Origin: an uncultured Poribacteria bacterium
GTDB lineage: Bacteria > Poribacteria > WGA-4E > WGA-3G
DNA length: 64,000 nucleotides
Direction: 5' to 3'
NCBI GenBank assembly: GCA_951812525.1
Contig: OX638316.1
Coordinates: 4,334,506-4,398,505, forward strand
The notes beneath the pieces were generated by a model, which was given only the letters and a program-made list of their open reading frames with translations, was not told the origin of the DNA and did no database searches. The number at the start of each line of letters is the position of its first letter. Within the stretch, counting starts at the first letter, position 1. Made by a program: the position numbers and the translations under genes. Below, piece after piece: positions 24,580 through 32,616 of this stretch.

Positions 24580-25689
24580 ATGAAAAGTAGCGAACCTTTT
24601 ATCGGTATGCACAAAACTGAGTTGGATACGCCTGCCTTGCTCATTGACTTGGATAAATTTGAAGCTAATATCCAGACGATGGCGGCTTACTTTACCACAG
24701 TGAACGCAATGTTGAGACCGCACATGAAGACGCATAAAACACCGATTATCTCCCATAAACAGATTGCAGCGGGTGCCATTGGGGTTACGTGTGCAAAACT
24801 AGGTGAGGCAGAAGCGGCGATTCACGCCGGGATTCGCGATGTGCTAATTGCTAACCAAATCGTCGGTAAACAGAAGATCGCGCGCCTCATCAACCTCGCA
24901 AAGCATTCGGAAATTATGGTTGCAGTCGATAGTGCAGAAAACGTGCAGGCTATCTCAGACGCAGCATCTGCAAAAGGTGCTAATGTCAGGATGTTAGTGG
25001 AAGTTAACGTCGGTATGGATCGATGCGGTGTTGAACCCGGAAAACCGGCTCTGGAACTGGCAAATGTGATACATAGATGCCCAAACGTGAGTTTTGAGGG
25101 GTTAATGGGGTATGAGGGACATACCGTTTCAAGGCGAGACCGAACGGAACGAACGGCAGCTGCACGCGCCGCTATACAACTTTTGATAGATGCGAAACAT
25201 TACCTTGAAAAACACGACGTGGCGGTTCCTATCATGAGCGGGGGTGGCACTGGCACCTTCAACATTACTGGTAGCATCCCTGAAATGACTGAGGTGCAAG
25301 CGGGTTCTTACGTGTTTCTGGATTCCACTTACGGGAATGTAGAAGGTGTTGGAGAACACTTCGATTGTTCCTTATCGGTTTTGGCAACCGTTGTAAGCCG
25401 CCCGTCCGCTGATCGGATTATAGTAGATACGGGCTTGAAAGTGCTTGCTAAGGAGTTCGGTATTCCGCAACCTATTGGTGTAAAAGGCGTAGAAATGACT
25501 GGACTTTCTGAAGAGCACGGCAAGCTGCAGGTATCAGACGAAAATGTTTCCCTTAATCCTGGGGATAAACTCGAAATTTTACCAAGCCACTGCTGTACAA
25601 CAGTGAATCTCCACGACAGGTATTACGGCATCCGCAACGGGATCGTCGAGTCTGTGTGGGAGATCGCAGCACGAGGAAAAGCCCAATGA
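24580..25689 (+). CDS. D-serine dehydratase / D-threonine aldolase-like PLP enzyme
   Basis: A 369-residue fold-type III PLP enzyme, related to alanine racemase and the DSD1 family. The N-terminal barrel has the PLP lysine in [10 protein letters not shown] (near residue 50), then [10 protein letters not shown] and a glycine-rich phosphate loop SGGGTGTFN. The C-terminal domain has the zinc-binding [12 protein letters not shown]. Family members cleave D-serine, D-threonine or beta-hydroxy-D-amino acids. GGAGG lies upstream of the ATG. Its stop overlaps the start of the YbjQ gene by 4 bp. Substrate is unassigned. Confidence 0.88.
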   Translation: MKSSEPFIGMHKTELDTPALLIDLDKFEANIQTMAAYFTTVNAMLRPHMKTHKTPIISHKQIAAGAIGVTCAKLGEAEAAIHAGIRDVLIANQIVGKQKIARLINLAKHSEIMVAVDSAENVQAISDAASAKGANVRMLVEVNVGMDRCGVEPGKPALELANVIHRCPNVSFEGLMGYEGHTVSRRDRTERTAAARAAIQLLIDAKHYLEKHDVAVPIMSGGGTGTFNITGSIPEMTEVQAGSYVFLDSTYGNVEGVGEHFDCSLSVLATVVSRPSADRIIVDTGLKVLAKEFGIPQPIGVKGVEMTGLSEEHGKLQVSDENVSLNPGDKLEILPSHCCTTVNLHDRYYGIRNGIVESVWEIAARGKAQ

Positions 25690-26006
25690 TTACAACGACT
25701 ACGCATACTATTGAAGGTAGACACATTCGGCAATATATTGGACTCGTTACGGGTGAAGCGATCATGGGTGCGAATATTTTCCGTGATTTTATGGCAGGGA
25801 TTACTGATCTTGTCGGCGGTAGATCGGATGCCTACGAGAGTAAATTAGCGGATGCCCGCGAGACAGCCATCCAAGAGATGCAAGAGGAAGCACGCCGCAA
25901 AGGCGCGGATGCTGTTGTCGGTATTGATATAGATTATCAGGTACTCGGTGCTAATAACGGCATGTTGATGGTGACAGCGACTGGAACGGCTGTCAAGATT
26001 GAATGA
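25686..26006 (+). CDS. YbjQ / UPF0145 family protein
   Basis: A 106-residue protein of the YbjQ family: [23 protein letters not shown], then [31 protein letters not shown] in pieces typical of the family. Members form pentamers; their function is not known although they are often annotated as heavy-metal binding. The start ATG overlaps the previous stop (ATGA at 25686-25689), so translation is coupled to the DSD1-like enzyme. Confidence 0.9.
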   Translation: MITTTTHTIEGRHIRQYIGLVTGEAIMGANIFRDFMAGITDLVGGRSDAYESKLADARETAIQEMQEEARRKGADAVVGIDIDYQVLGANNGMLMVTATGTAVKIE

Positions 26007-26099
26007 GCTGCCCTGTTCCTGTGATATATTCCGTATGTTTTGCTTGCAACCCTGCAAGTACAATTCATCAAAAACAGAATTACTCAGGAGAAAAATTCA

Positions 26100-27281
26100 A
26101 TGCAGATGATAATTCCAACCTTAAAAAAATCACACACTATTCTAAAACCCTATTATCTTTTCAGTCTGCTTGTTACGAGCATCGTTATCCTGACCCAGAC
26201 ATCTGCGGAAGGATATATTGCCAAACGGTATACCATCAGACAAATCGTCGCGGAAAGCACCAATGTCGTATTCGGTACCGTTATTGAAGTTAACGCCAAA
26301 CGAAAGACAGCTAAAATCAAGGTCGAAGAAAACCTTAAAGGCAGCAGCGAATTTCAGGAGATTAAGATGCGGTTCGATGTCTATAAAGGAGAAGCAGACC
26401 ATCGAAAAGAGATTATCGGTTTCCTGAGAAAGGATGAACCGATTATCGTCTTCTATCTGCAAGATGGTAGACGCATTGACAGCCTCGCACACACGAGAGG
26501 GAAATGGTTTCAAACCCAAGTCACAAGACCTCGGGATAAAGACTGGGGTTGGTGGCTGTTTACACATTTTGAGAAATACTTTAATGAAGACAAAGTTTCA
26601 AGACGAGATTCAACAATAGATTTTCAAAACGAATTACGCGATCTACTCAGCGGAGATGCGCTTCAACTCTTGCTGCTGAAAACAGATAGGTACGAATCGG
26701 AGCCGCGCGCTATTACCGAACTTGATGCCGTAGCAGACTTCGGCTTTGCTTATCACTCGACAACGGATCGAAACCTGCCGACACTCAGCGAAGCTAATAT
26801 TCTGTGGCTGTGTTTTCGCTCACTCTCCGAAGGCAGATACCGGCTTAATAGGGAACAAGAAAAGCGAATTAAAGAATTTGTTAAGAACGGTGGGATTGTC
26901 ATCTCTTCTGGACAGGATAGCGATGACGACCGTCCATGCGGGTCTGGTTGGTTACCTGAACCGCTCAAAGGTGTGGAAAGTCAAACCCGAAACGATTTCA
27001 AAGTGACCTCTCATGCGGGTGATCTGTTCAAGGAACCGAACCGTATTCGGTCAGGTCAACTCGCGCTTGATGACTCATGGCGCGGATGGAATGACAAATA
27101 CCAGATACTGGCAACAACTAACAATGGGAAAGAGATTGCTGTCGCTAAACTCAGGTATGGAAAAGGGATGTATCTAATCACGAGTCTACACAATCAGCGG
27201 CGCGAGCAAATATCAAAAAACCGTCGGATGCTTGAGAACTTGGTGCATTTCGCCGTAGGATTTCTGGAAACGTCCAAGTAA
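26100..27281 (+). CDS. Secreted protein with C-terminal glutamine-amidotransferase-like (DUF4159-type) domain
   Basis: A 393-residue exported protein. ATG 26100 is chosen because AGGAG lies 9 nt upstream; a signal peptide (YYLFSLLVTSIVILTQTSAEG) follows. Residues about 40-150 form a beta domain with VFGTVIEVNAKRKTAKIKVEE and IGFLRKDEPIIVFYL; this is like a secreted OB/NfeD-type fold. The second half (ADFGFAYHSTTDRNLPTL, ILWLCFRSLSEG, FVKNGGIVISSGQ and the late GKGMYLITSLHN) looks like the GATase-like domain of DUF4159 proteins. It is unrecognised as a specific gene. It precedes the PQQ-propeller gene by 17 bp. Confidence 0.7.
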   Translation: MQMIIPTLKKSHTILKPYYLFSLLVTSIVILTQTSAEGYIAKRYTIRQIVAESTNVVFGTVIEVNAKRKTAKIKVEENLKGSSEFQEIKMRFDVYKGEADHRKEIIGFLRKDEPIIVFYLQDGRRIDSLAHTRGKWFQTQVTRPRDKDWGWWLFTHFEKYFNEDKVSRRDSTIDFQNELRDLLSGDALQLLLLKTDRYESEPRAITELDAVADFGFAYHSTTDRNLPTLSEANILWLCFRSLSEGRYRLNREQEKRIKEFVKNGGIVISSGQDSDDDRPCGSGWLPEPLKGVESQTRNDFKVTSHAGDLFKEPNRIRSGQLALDDSWRGWNDKYQILATTNNGKEIAVAKLRYGKGMYLITSLHNQRREQISKNRRMLENLVHFAVGFLETSK

Positions 27282-27298
27282 GAGGCGAGGGAACTCAA

Positions 27299-28882
27299 AT
27301 GAAAAACTCAGAATTAAAACGGATGTCAGCCGAAAACCGAAAGTCGAAAGTCAATACGAAGTTGCTGCTAACAACAAGCCTTCTCTTCGTTTTTTGGGTT
27401 TCTGCAAGCCCTGCACACGCTGTTATTCCGCAGCTGCTGGGACCCCTCACAGCGTTGCTGAGCATTATTCCACAAATCCTCGCTTTCGTTGGTGTTGCGC
27501 TGCTGACAGGACTCGTATTTGCGCGTGATACAACGAAAATGCTTTTTTACAAGTTTCGCGACTTTGCCGCAGCACATAAAGTTACTGCCTCTCTCCTAAG
27601 TCTCATTATCCTTGTCGGATTAGGCTGGGGAACCTACCAATTGATCGTACTGTCGCGAAATCCGACAGTTCCCACACTTGAAACAAATATCCAGCATACG
27701 AGTACAGGGAACGTGAGTTCCAACAGGACCTGGTCAACCTTTCGCGGCGGCAAAAGTCGGACAGGACACGTAGATTCCCTTCCCGGTCCAACACACGGAA
27801 CATTGGCATGGGTTTTTAGGGACGAAGAAGCCATGGCTGTTGACTTCTCTTCCTCGCCAGCAGTTGTTGGCAATCGACTCTATATTGGTTCTTCACACGG
27901 CTCGCTCTTTTCCGTTCGCGGTGCAACGTATTGTATTGATACGGAATCGCGGAAGGTTATCTGGCGGCATAACTCGCCTACCCCGATTTTTTCTCCACCT
28001 GCAGTCGCTGGTGGAAGGGTCTATATTGGTGAAGGCTATCATCAAGACAGCAATTGCCATCTCCGGTGTCTTGACGCAAAGACAGGTGAACTTATCTGGT
28101 CCTTCAAAACAGCGAGTCATGTTGAATCAACGCCATTTATCAGCCAAGGTAAACTTTATTTTACAGCAGGCGCGGATGGCGTTTATTGCATTGATGCTTT
28201 AGAAGGGCAACAGATTTGGCACTACGAAGGTATTCACGCTGACATGTCCCCGGTTGCGCATAATGGAACAGTCTACTTCGGTGCTGGCTATGGTGATTAC
28301 CAGATTATCGCAGTTGATGCTGAAACAGGCAGAGAAATATGGACAAGGCAGATGCCTTATCCTGTATGGGGAAGCCCGAGCGTCAACGAGAACCTGGTCT
28401 TCTTTGGGCTTGGGAGAGGAACTTTTTCCGATAGTGGACCCATACCGGCGGGCAAGGTTGTTGCGCTTAATACAGAGACTGGCAACATAGTATGGGAACA
28501 CGAAGCAGAGGACGCGGTTTTGACGGCAATCGCTGTTCAGAATGGCTATGTCTTTTTTGGTTCGCGCGACGGATATGTCTATTGCCTACAGGCAGCGGAC
28601 GGACAACTCAACTGGCAAACCGATCTTGGTGGACCGGTTGTCTCATCACCGGCTGTAACACCGGAAGTTGTCTATGGAGCGGCGAAAAACGGGTATATCT
28701 ACGCGCTTTCGGCTGACACTGGAGAGATGCAATGGGAATTTGATACAAGAATTGTTACCCGAAACATAGAGTTGTATTCATCACCAGCGGTTGCTAATGG
28801 ATTGTTGTACATTGGGTCCAGCGACCGGTATATTTTCTGTTTGGGTGGCGATGATCCGAGTAAAGTTATCGGGAACCGCTAA
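27299..28882 (+). CDS. Membrane-anchored PQQ-type beta-propeller protein
   Basis: A 527-residue protein. A signal-like helix (about 22-42) is followed by two further hydrophobic helices (about 55-78 and 97-117). The C-terminal ~380 residues are a PQQ/BamB-like propeller with at least six repeats of the type AxxGxVYIGxxDGxVYCLDAxTGxxIW, for example DGYVYCLQAADGQLNWQTDL. The PQQ ligand residues of dehydrogenases are not evident, so it is more likely a scaffold or binding protein. It lies 17 bp after the preceding gene and 14 bp before the next, in one operon of envelope proteins. Confidence 0.85.
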   Translation: MKNSELKRMSAENRKSKVNTKLLLTTSLLFVFWVSASPAHAVIPQLLGPLTALLSIIPQILAFVGVALLTGLVFARDTTKMLFYKFRDFAAAHKVTASLLSLIILVGLGWGTYQLIVLSRNPTVPTLETNIQHTSTGNVSSNRTWSTFRGGKSRTGHVDSLPGPTHGTLAWVFRDEEAMAVDFSSSPAVVGNRLYIGSSHGSLFSVRGATYCIDTESRKVIWRHNSPTPIFSPPAVAGGRVYIGEGYHQDSNCHLRCLDAKTGELIWSFKTASHVESTPFISQGKLYFTAGADGVYCIDALEGQQIWHYEGIHADMSPVAHNGTVYFGAGYGDYQIIAVDAETGREIWTRQMPYPVWGSPSVNENLVFFGLGRGTFSDSGPIPAGKVVALNTETGNIVWEHEAEDAVLTAIAVQNGYVFFGSRDGYVYCLQAADGQLNWQTDLGGPVVSSPAVTPEVVYGAAKNGYIYALSADTGEMQWEFDTRIVTRNIELYSSPAVANGLLYIGSSDRYIFCLGGDDPSKVIGNR

Positions 28883-28896
28883 TAAGGAGAAGAGGA

Positions 28897-29736
28897 ATGA
28901 ACAAATTTTGGTTACTCACAATCGCATTCGCGCTACTTACAAATATTACAGCAGATGCGCAGTGGCGCAGTAAAACACACGATGTTTACAATGCGTTCTC
29001 AATCCCTGTGGGTGTTGATATTAAGGTCGGTGATTTCAGTGAGTACTGGGAAGGTGTCTTTGAAACAGTTACAGGTACCGATGGAAAACCTTTTTGTGGG
29101 GTCGAGTATTCGGGCAATGTTTTTCAAGAACATAACGGCGGAAAATGGACAGGTCCGGATGATCACCAAACCTGTTTCGCGATTCTCTGGGAGCCTGAAG
29201 CAATCTATATCGTGATCAGTGTCGATGATGACGAGCATGAGCATGCTGCCCCTGCAGCATGGAACGGCGATGGCGCACAACTCGCTTTTGAAATGAGTGG
29301 CAGACGGACTGCCGGACTTCAGATGTGGCTTTACAATATTGGATTAGACGACAAAGCGGAGAATATCCTCCTAGACGCACTCAATGAAAAGCCGGGTGGT
29401 GCTGGTATTGTTCCGAACGAAGATTTCGCGGTTGTCCGAAACGAAGCTGAAAAGGAAACCTACTATGAACTCAAATTCACAGCCGAAGAATTACAAGTCA
29501 AAGGCAAAAAATTCAGTGACGGGTTTGAGTTCGGTTTGGGTATCTGCGTCAACGATGGAGACAAAGGAGCAGGACAGGACGGACAGAAGGGCTGGAGCGG
29601 TTGGTATACCCATTCTATTGTTTTTGGAAAGAATTCGGAACATACGGGTTTAGTTGTGCTTACGGATGAAGTCCTTGCCGTTGAAGCCGCTGATAAGTTA
29701 GCGATGACTTGGGGGGGTTTAAAATCCACTCGATAA
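28897..29736 (+). CDS. Secreted CBM9/DOMON-like protein with C-terminal TWGxLK motif
   Basis: A 279-residue exported protein with a signal peptide ending TADAQ. The mature part resembles a carbohydrate-binding family 9 / DOMON-type beta sandwich: GDFSEYWEG, AILWEPEAIYIVISVDDDE, AWNGDGAQLAFEM, YYELKFTAEEL and FGLGICVNDGD. No catalytic domain is seen. The C-terminus AVEAADKLAMTWGGLKSTR matches that of 21131-21835. AAGGAGAAGAGGA precedes the ATG. It is the last gene of the operon, followed by a bidirectional terminator. Confidence 0.8.
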   Translation: MNKFWLLTIAFALLTNITADAQWRSKTHDVYNAFSIPVGVDIKVGDFSEYWEGVFETVTGTDGKPFCGVEYSGNVFQEHNGGKWTGPDDHQTCFAILWEPEAIYIVISVDDDEHEHAAPAAWNGDGAQLAFEMSGRRTAGLQMWLYNIGLDDKAENILLDALNEKPGGAGIVPNEDFAVVRNEAEKETYYELKFTAEELQVKGKKFSDGFEFGLGICVNDGDKGAGQDGQKGWSGWYTHSIVFGKNSEHTGLVVLTDEVLAVEAADKLAMTWGGLKSTR

Positions 29737-29772
29737 TAAATGTCGGTGAAAATGAATATCCCATAAGTAAAC

Positions 29773-29800
29773 AAAAAGCCACCTGTTGCGGTGGCTTTTT
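29773..29800. terminator. Bidirectional terminator between convergent genes
   Basis: AAAAAGCCACC (29773-29783), loop TGTTGC, GGTGGCTTTTT (29790-29800). Perfect 11-bp stem with T-runs on both strands; it serves the + strand operon ending at 29736 and the minus-strand DUF3500 gene ending at 29814. Confidence 0.95.
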
Positions 29801-29813
29801 GCATTCGATTCAC

Positions 29814-30845
29814 CTAATGATCGTGATGGTTCGATTTGTGGTAGTGCATGCGAAGCAGATCTACACCGAAATCGTCTGCGATGTGTCTCCACACGGAATG
29901 GACGTGGTTCGCATTGTTCTGGGTATTATCATACTCCACAAAGAAAAATGGTCCGTGTAGTCTATAATAGTGCGGTGTCTTGGGCACTTCGCCGCCTGCC
30001 CACGCGAAATGGATATCGTTAACGTTCCCTTCACGTAGTTTACGCCGCTCAATCTGAGCGATCTCCTCAGGAAGTCGATCAATGTATTCGTGGACGAGTT
30101 CCACGAGTAATTCGCGCTGCTGTGTCTCCATAGACTCTGCAGCTAACCCCTCAACCGCCTCAAATTCAACCTTTGGGACATCGCGCGTCAAAATATCGGA
30201 TGGCGCGTCTGCATTGATGATTGTTTGCCCCTTCTGCATACTATTTAGAGTTGAAAGGAGTTTACGCGCTATATCTTCTTCGGCGGAAAGGACTCTCAGT
30301 CCTTTTTTCTCTCCCTGCGGCACTTCAGCCGGGTTTGATCCGAAGAAAGATGGATTCGGTGAAATAAGTTCACGATTGACAACGGTGAAATTGAGGGAGA
30401 CATGGTGTCCTTCAGCGCGCCATCCCCATGCGCCATTACCTGTTGGATCACCAAACACAGTAAAAAAGTATAAGGTGGGATCTCGGACAAGTCGTGCTTC
30501 CCCAGCAGCTTGTTCAATTTCACCGAGCGTTGTCTCTAAATTAATAATGGATCGGGCTTTCTGATATCCTTTTACACTCAATCCGCTCTCCATGAGTGCG
30601 AAGGCTGCTTCCTGCTGTTGGGCGTTTAGTTCTTTGAGAGATACGCCTTTCCGTTCCCACATCTCGATTGGGATGTAGTGCCAACGGAATCGTTCGTTTC
30701 CGTCAAACGGTAGCCCTGCCTTTTCGCGTAGCGGGGGTGTCAGTGTGTCCAGAAAGTTGCCTGCCGCTTGCGCCATCCGTGCGGCTGTCTCCGAAGCGGG
30801 AATAACCAACGGCTTTAATTCGGAATCGTTATGTGTATGTGCCAC
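29814..30845 (-). CDS. DUF3500 family protein
   Basis: A ~343-residue protein of the DUF3500 family: ASETAARMAQAAGNFL, LREKAGLPFDGNERFRWHYIP, FGDPTGNGAWGWRAEGHH, then LRVLSAEEDIARKLL and the late HYYRLHGPFFFVEYDNTQNNANHVH in parts. The family is of unknown function; the histidine-rich C-terminus (HYHKSNHHDH) suggests metal binding. The GTG at 30845 is preferred: GGAGG lies 7 nt upstream, inside the longer frame from ATG 30860. A short palindrome lies upstream at 30872. Confidence 0.88.
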   Translation of the reverse strand: MAHTHNDSELKPLVIPASETAARMAQAAGNFLDTLTPPLREKAGLPFDGNERFRWHYIPIEMWERKGVSLKELNAQQQEAAFALMESGLSVKGYQKARSIINLETTLGEIEQAAGEARLVRDPTLYFFTVFGDPTGNGAWGWRAEGHHVSLNFTVVNRELISPNPSFFGSNPAEVPQGEKKGLRVLSAEEDIARKLLSTLNSMQKGQTIINADAPSDILTRDVPKVEFEAVEGLAAESMETQQRELLVELVHEYIDRLPEEIAQIERRKLREGNVNDIHFAWAGGEVPKTPHYYRLHGPFFFVEYDNTQNNANHVHSVWRHIADDFGVDLLRMHYHKSNHHDH

Positions 30846-30871
30846 AAAAAATACCTCCATGCATGTAAGGG

Positions 30872-30887
30872 GAGGTCTGAAGACCTC
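30872..30887. promoter_or_regulatory. Palindrome upstream of the DUF3500 gene
   Basis: GAGGTCT-GA-AGACCTC, seven paired bases with a 2-base centre, about 27 bp before the GTG start. It could be an operator or a member of the short palindromic repeat family. The spacer 30846-31279 holds no gene; it contains this site, a GTCAGTTGTC-type repeat near 31078 and the ECF-sigma promoter. Confidence 0.45.
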
Positions 30888-31152
30888 GTTATATCCAATT
30901 AATTCGGCAGACTTTACGCTAATTCGTTTGTTAGATGCGGTTTCCGATCGCGCCTTATCACAAATAACACCTGTACCGTATCAAGAGGAGAAGGTCGATC
31001 CTACATTCTGTTTGGCATCAAATCTTATTGCATTCTATTTTAAACCAATAGATTTAGAAAATCAAGTATTTTAATAGTTATCAGTTGTCGGTTGCCGGCT
31101 TTCAATAGCGCGGTAGGAGAGGAGTGCATATCCGAAATTCCGTCAAAGTATC

Positions 31153-31181
31153 TTGACGATTATTAATTAATTCTGTAAACT
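31153..31181 (+). promoter_or_regulatory. Likely promoter of the ECF sigma operon
   Basis: -35 TTGACG (31153-31158), 17-bp spacer, -10 TAAACT (31176-31181). It looks like a housekeeping promoter; no clear ECF-type autoregulatory promoter is visible. Confidence 0.55.
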
Positions 31182-31219
31182 TATTAAAGTTGTTTCCGTT
31201 TAATAGAGCGATGAGTCGA

Positions 31220-31248
31220 TTTTGTCCGCTGTTTTGATTAGGACAAAA
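31220..31248 (+). promoter_or_regulatory. Inverted repeat in the leader of the ECF sigma gene
   Basis: TTTTGTCC (31220-31227) pairs perfectly with GGACAAAA (31241-31248) across 13 nt. It lies between the promoter and the start codon at 31280. It may be an operator or RNA hairpin controlling sigma production. Confidence 0.5.
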
Positions 31249-31279
31249 CATTCAAACCGATATTGAAAGTCGGGAATTT

Positions 31280-31861
31280 ATGGATAAGCTGATTGATGAC
31301 GAAATGTTAGTTGCTCAATTTCAAGCGGGTCGCCAAAACGCATTTGATGAGTTGATGAAACGTTATAAATCGAAAATCTTCTCGTATCTTCTGCGTTCGG
31401 TCAGAAATTACGAAGATGCCGAAGATATAACTATCGAAGTCTTCTTTAAGGCGTACCGCGCGCTGGAGCACTGGCAGCCGAAAGCCAAATTTTCGACGTG
31501 GCTTTACAAGATAGCTGCTAATCTCGTTATTGATTACCACCGTGCCAAAGCACGACATCCTGTTTACGCGTTAGAGGACATGGAAATCCCAGAAGCGAAT
31601 CTTGTTGCCACCGATCAATATAGCAATCCTGTAAAAGAGTTAGAAGAGAAGGAACGAGGACGCATTATTCGCGAAGCAGTCGATCAACTCTCCCCAAAAC
31701 AGAAAGCAGTTTTTATTTTAAATCGATATGAAGGTCTCCAACTCAAAGAAGTTGCAGAAACGCTTGGTATGGCAGAGGGCACGGTGAAAATACACTTACA
31801 CCGTGCGATGAAGCGGCTACAAACGATGCTGCATTCACTCTGGGAAAATAACGAAATTTAA
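31280..31861 (+). CDS. ECF-type RNA polymerase sigma factor
   Basis: A 193-residue sigma factor with only regions 2 and 4. Region 2 (about 15-90) has YEDAEDITIEVFFKAYRAL and FSTWLYKIAANLVIDYHR; region 4 (about 130-185) has LSPKQKAVFILNRYEGLQLKE and the helix-turn-helix AETLGMAEGTVKIHLHRAMKRL. It directs transcription of a regulon under envelope or stress control. The next gene, 15 bp on, is its likely anti-sigma factor, and a TPR protein follows. The linker (residues 95-125) is of usual length. Confidence 0.92.
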   Translation: MDKLIDDEMLVAQFQAGRQNAFDELMKRYKSKIFSYLLRSVRNYEDAEDITIEVFFKAYRALEHWQPKAKFSTWLYKIAANLVIDYHRAKARHPVYALEDMEIPEANLVATDQYSNPVKELEEKERGRIIREAVDQLSPKQKAVFILNRYEGLQLKEVAETLGMAEGTVKIHLHRAMKRLQTMLHSLWENNEI

Positions 31862-31876
31862 GGAGGGAATCTACCT

Positions 31877-32503
31877 ATGCCTAAATGTAAGAAGTCTGAA
31901 GGACAAGCTATCGACTACGCTTCCAAGCTTCTATCAACAGCAGAAGCAGCGTCCTTTGAACAGCATCTTAAGAACTGTTCGGAGTGTAAAGAAGCCGTCG
32001 AATCCTTCACTACCTTATTAAACTTGACAGACATGGCCGAACAAGAGGTAGCTTTGCCTGATGCGGCACTTCGTGACATCGAGATGAATGTGTACAAACG
32101 GCTCGCTGCGACACAGCAAGATGAATCACTGTTTTCGCGCGTTCGTGGCTACTTTGCAAACATCGAATCTCTTTTTCGATGGCACAAAACCGCTGCGGCG
32201 AGTACTATTGTAATCGCTATGATTACCGCTGCTGTTTTAGTCGGAGAACTCTTCCAGCCGGAGGTAGGATTGCAGTTAACAGAATCGCAGTCGGCTGATG
32301 CCCGGATGGAAGAATACCTTCAACAAGACATCCAGCGGCATTTAGATGATGCCATGATTACGCACCATCTCCGAAACGATGCGTGGGAAACAGAAAGCCA
32401 CCTCCATCGGGTTCAGGAACAGGCGCAAGGTACAAATTGGATGAAGGTTCCACAAACTTTGAGTGTCAGTAACACAATTAAAACAGCTGCTACAGGATAT
32501 TAG
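31877..32503 (+). CDS. Membrane anti-sigma factor with zf-HC2 domain
   Basis: A 208-residue protein. The N-terminal zf-HC2/ASD-like zinc domain has HLKNCSECKE (about residues 31-40), the HxxxCxxC core that binds ECF sigma factors. A single membrane helix lies around residues 113-132 and the rest is outside the cytoplasm. The topology matches regulated-proteolysis anti-sigma factors. AGGAGGG precedes the ATG. The last bases, including the stop TAG, are inside the first copy of a 65-bp-period repeat. Confidence 0.88.
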   Translation: MPKCKKSEGQAIDYASKLLSTAEAASFEQHLKNCSECKEAVESFTTLLNLTDMAEQEVALPDAALRDIEMNVYKRLAATQQDESLFSRVRGYFANIESLFRWHKTAAASTIVIAMITAAVLVGELFQPEVGLQLTESQSADARMEEYLQQDIQRHLDDAMITHHLRNDAWETESHLHRVQEQAQGTNWMKVPQTLSVSNTIKTAATGY

Positions 32504-32616
32504 GAATGGCATCGCAGAATAGGCGGGGTTACAAACCTCTCCCACGTTTTCTTTCAACGGGATATTAGGAATGGCAATGCGAAATGGTCGAGGTTGCAAA
32601 CCTCCCCTACGATTTT
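32495..32616 (+). repeat. Tandem ~56-bp repeat at the anti-sigma stop / TPR start junction
   Basis: Copy 1 (32495-32550) and copy 2 (32560-32616) both begin GGATATTAGGAATGGCA and contain a GGGTTnnnAACC palindrome (GGGGTTACAAACCTC and GAGGTTGCAAACCTC) followed by CNCCCTAC-like bases. Copy 1 holds the stop of the anti-sigma gene; copy 2 holds the start of the TPR gene. Copy 1 also opens a 20-codon frame (ATG 32506 to TAG 32568) that reads MASQNRRGYKPLPRF.., similar to the start of the TPR protein. Confidence 0.75.
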
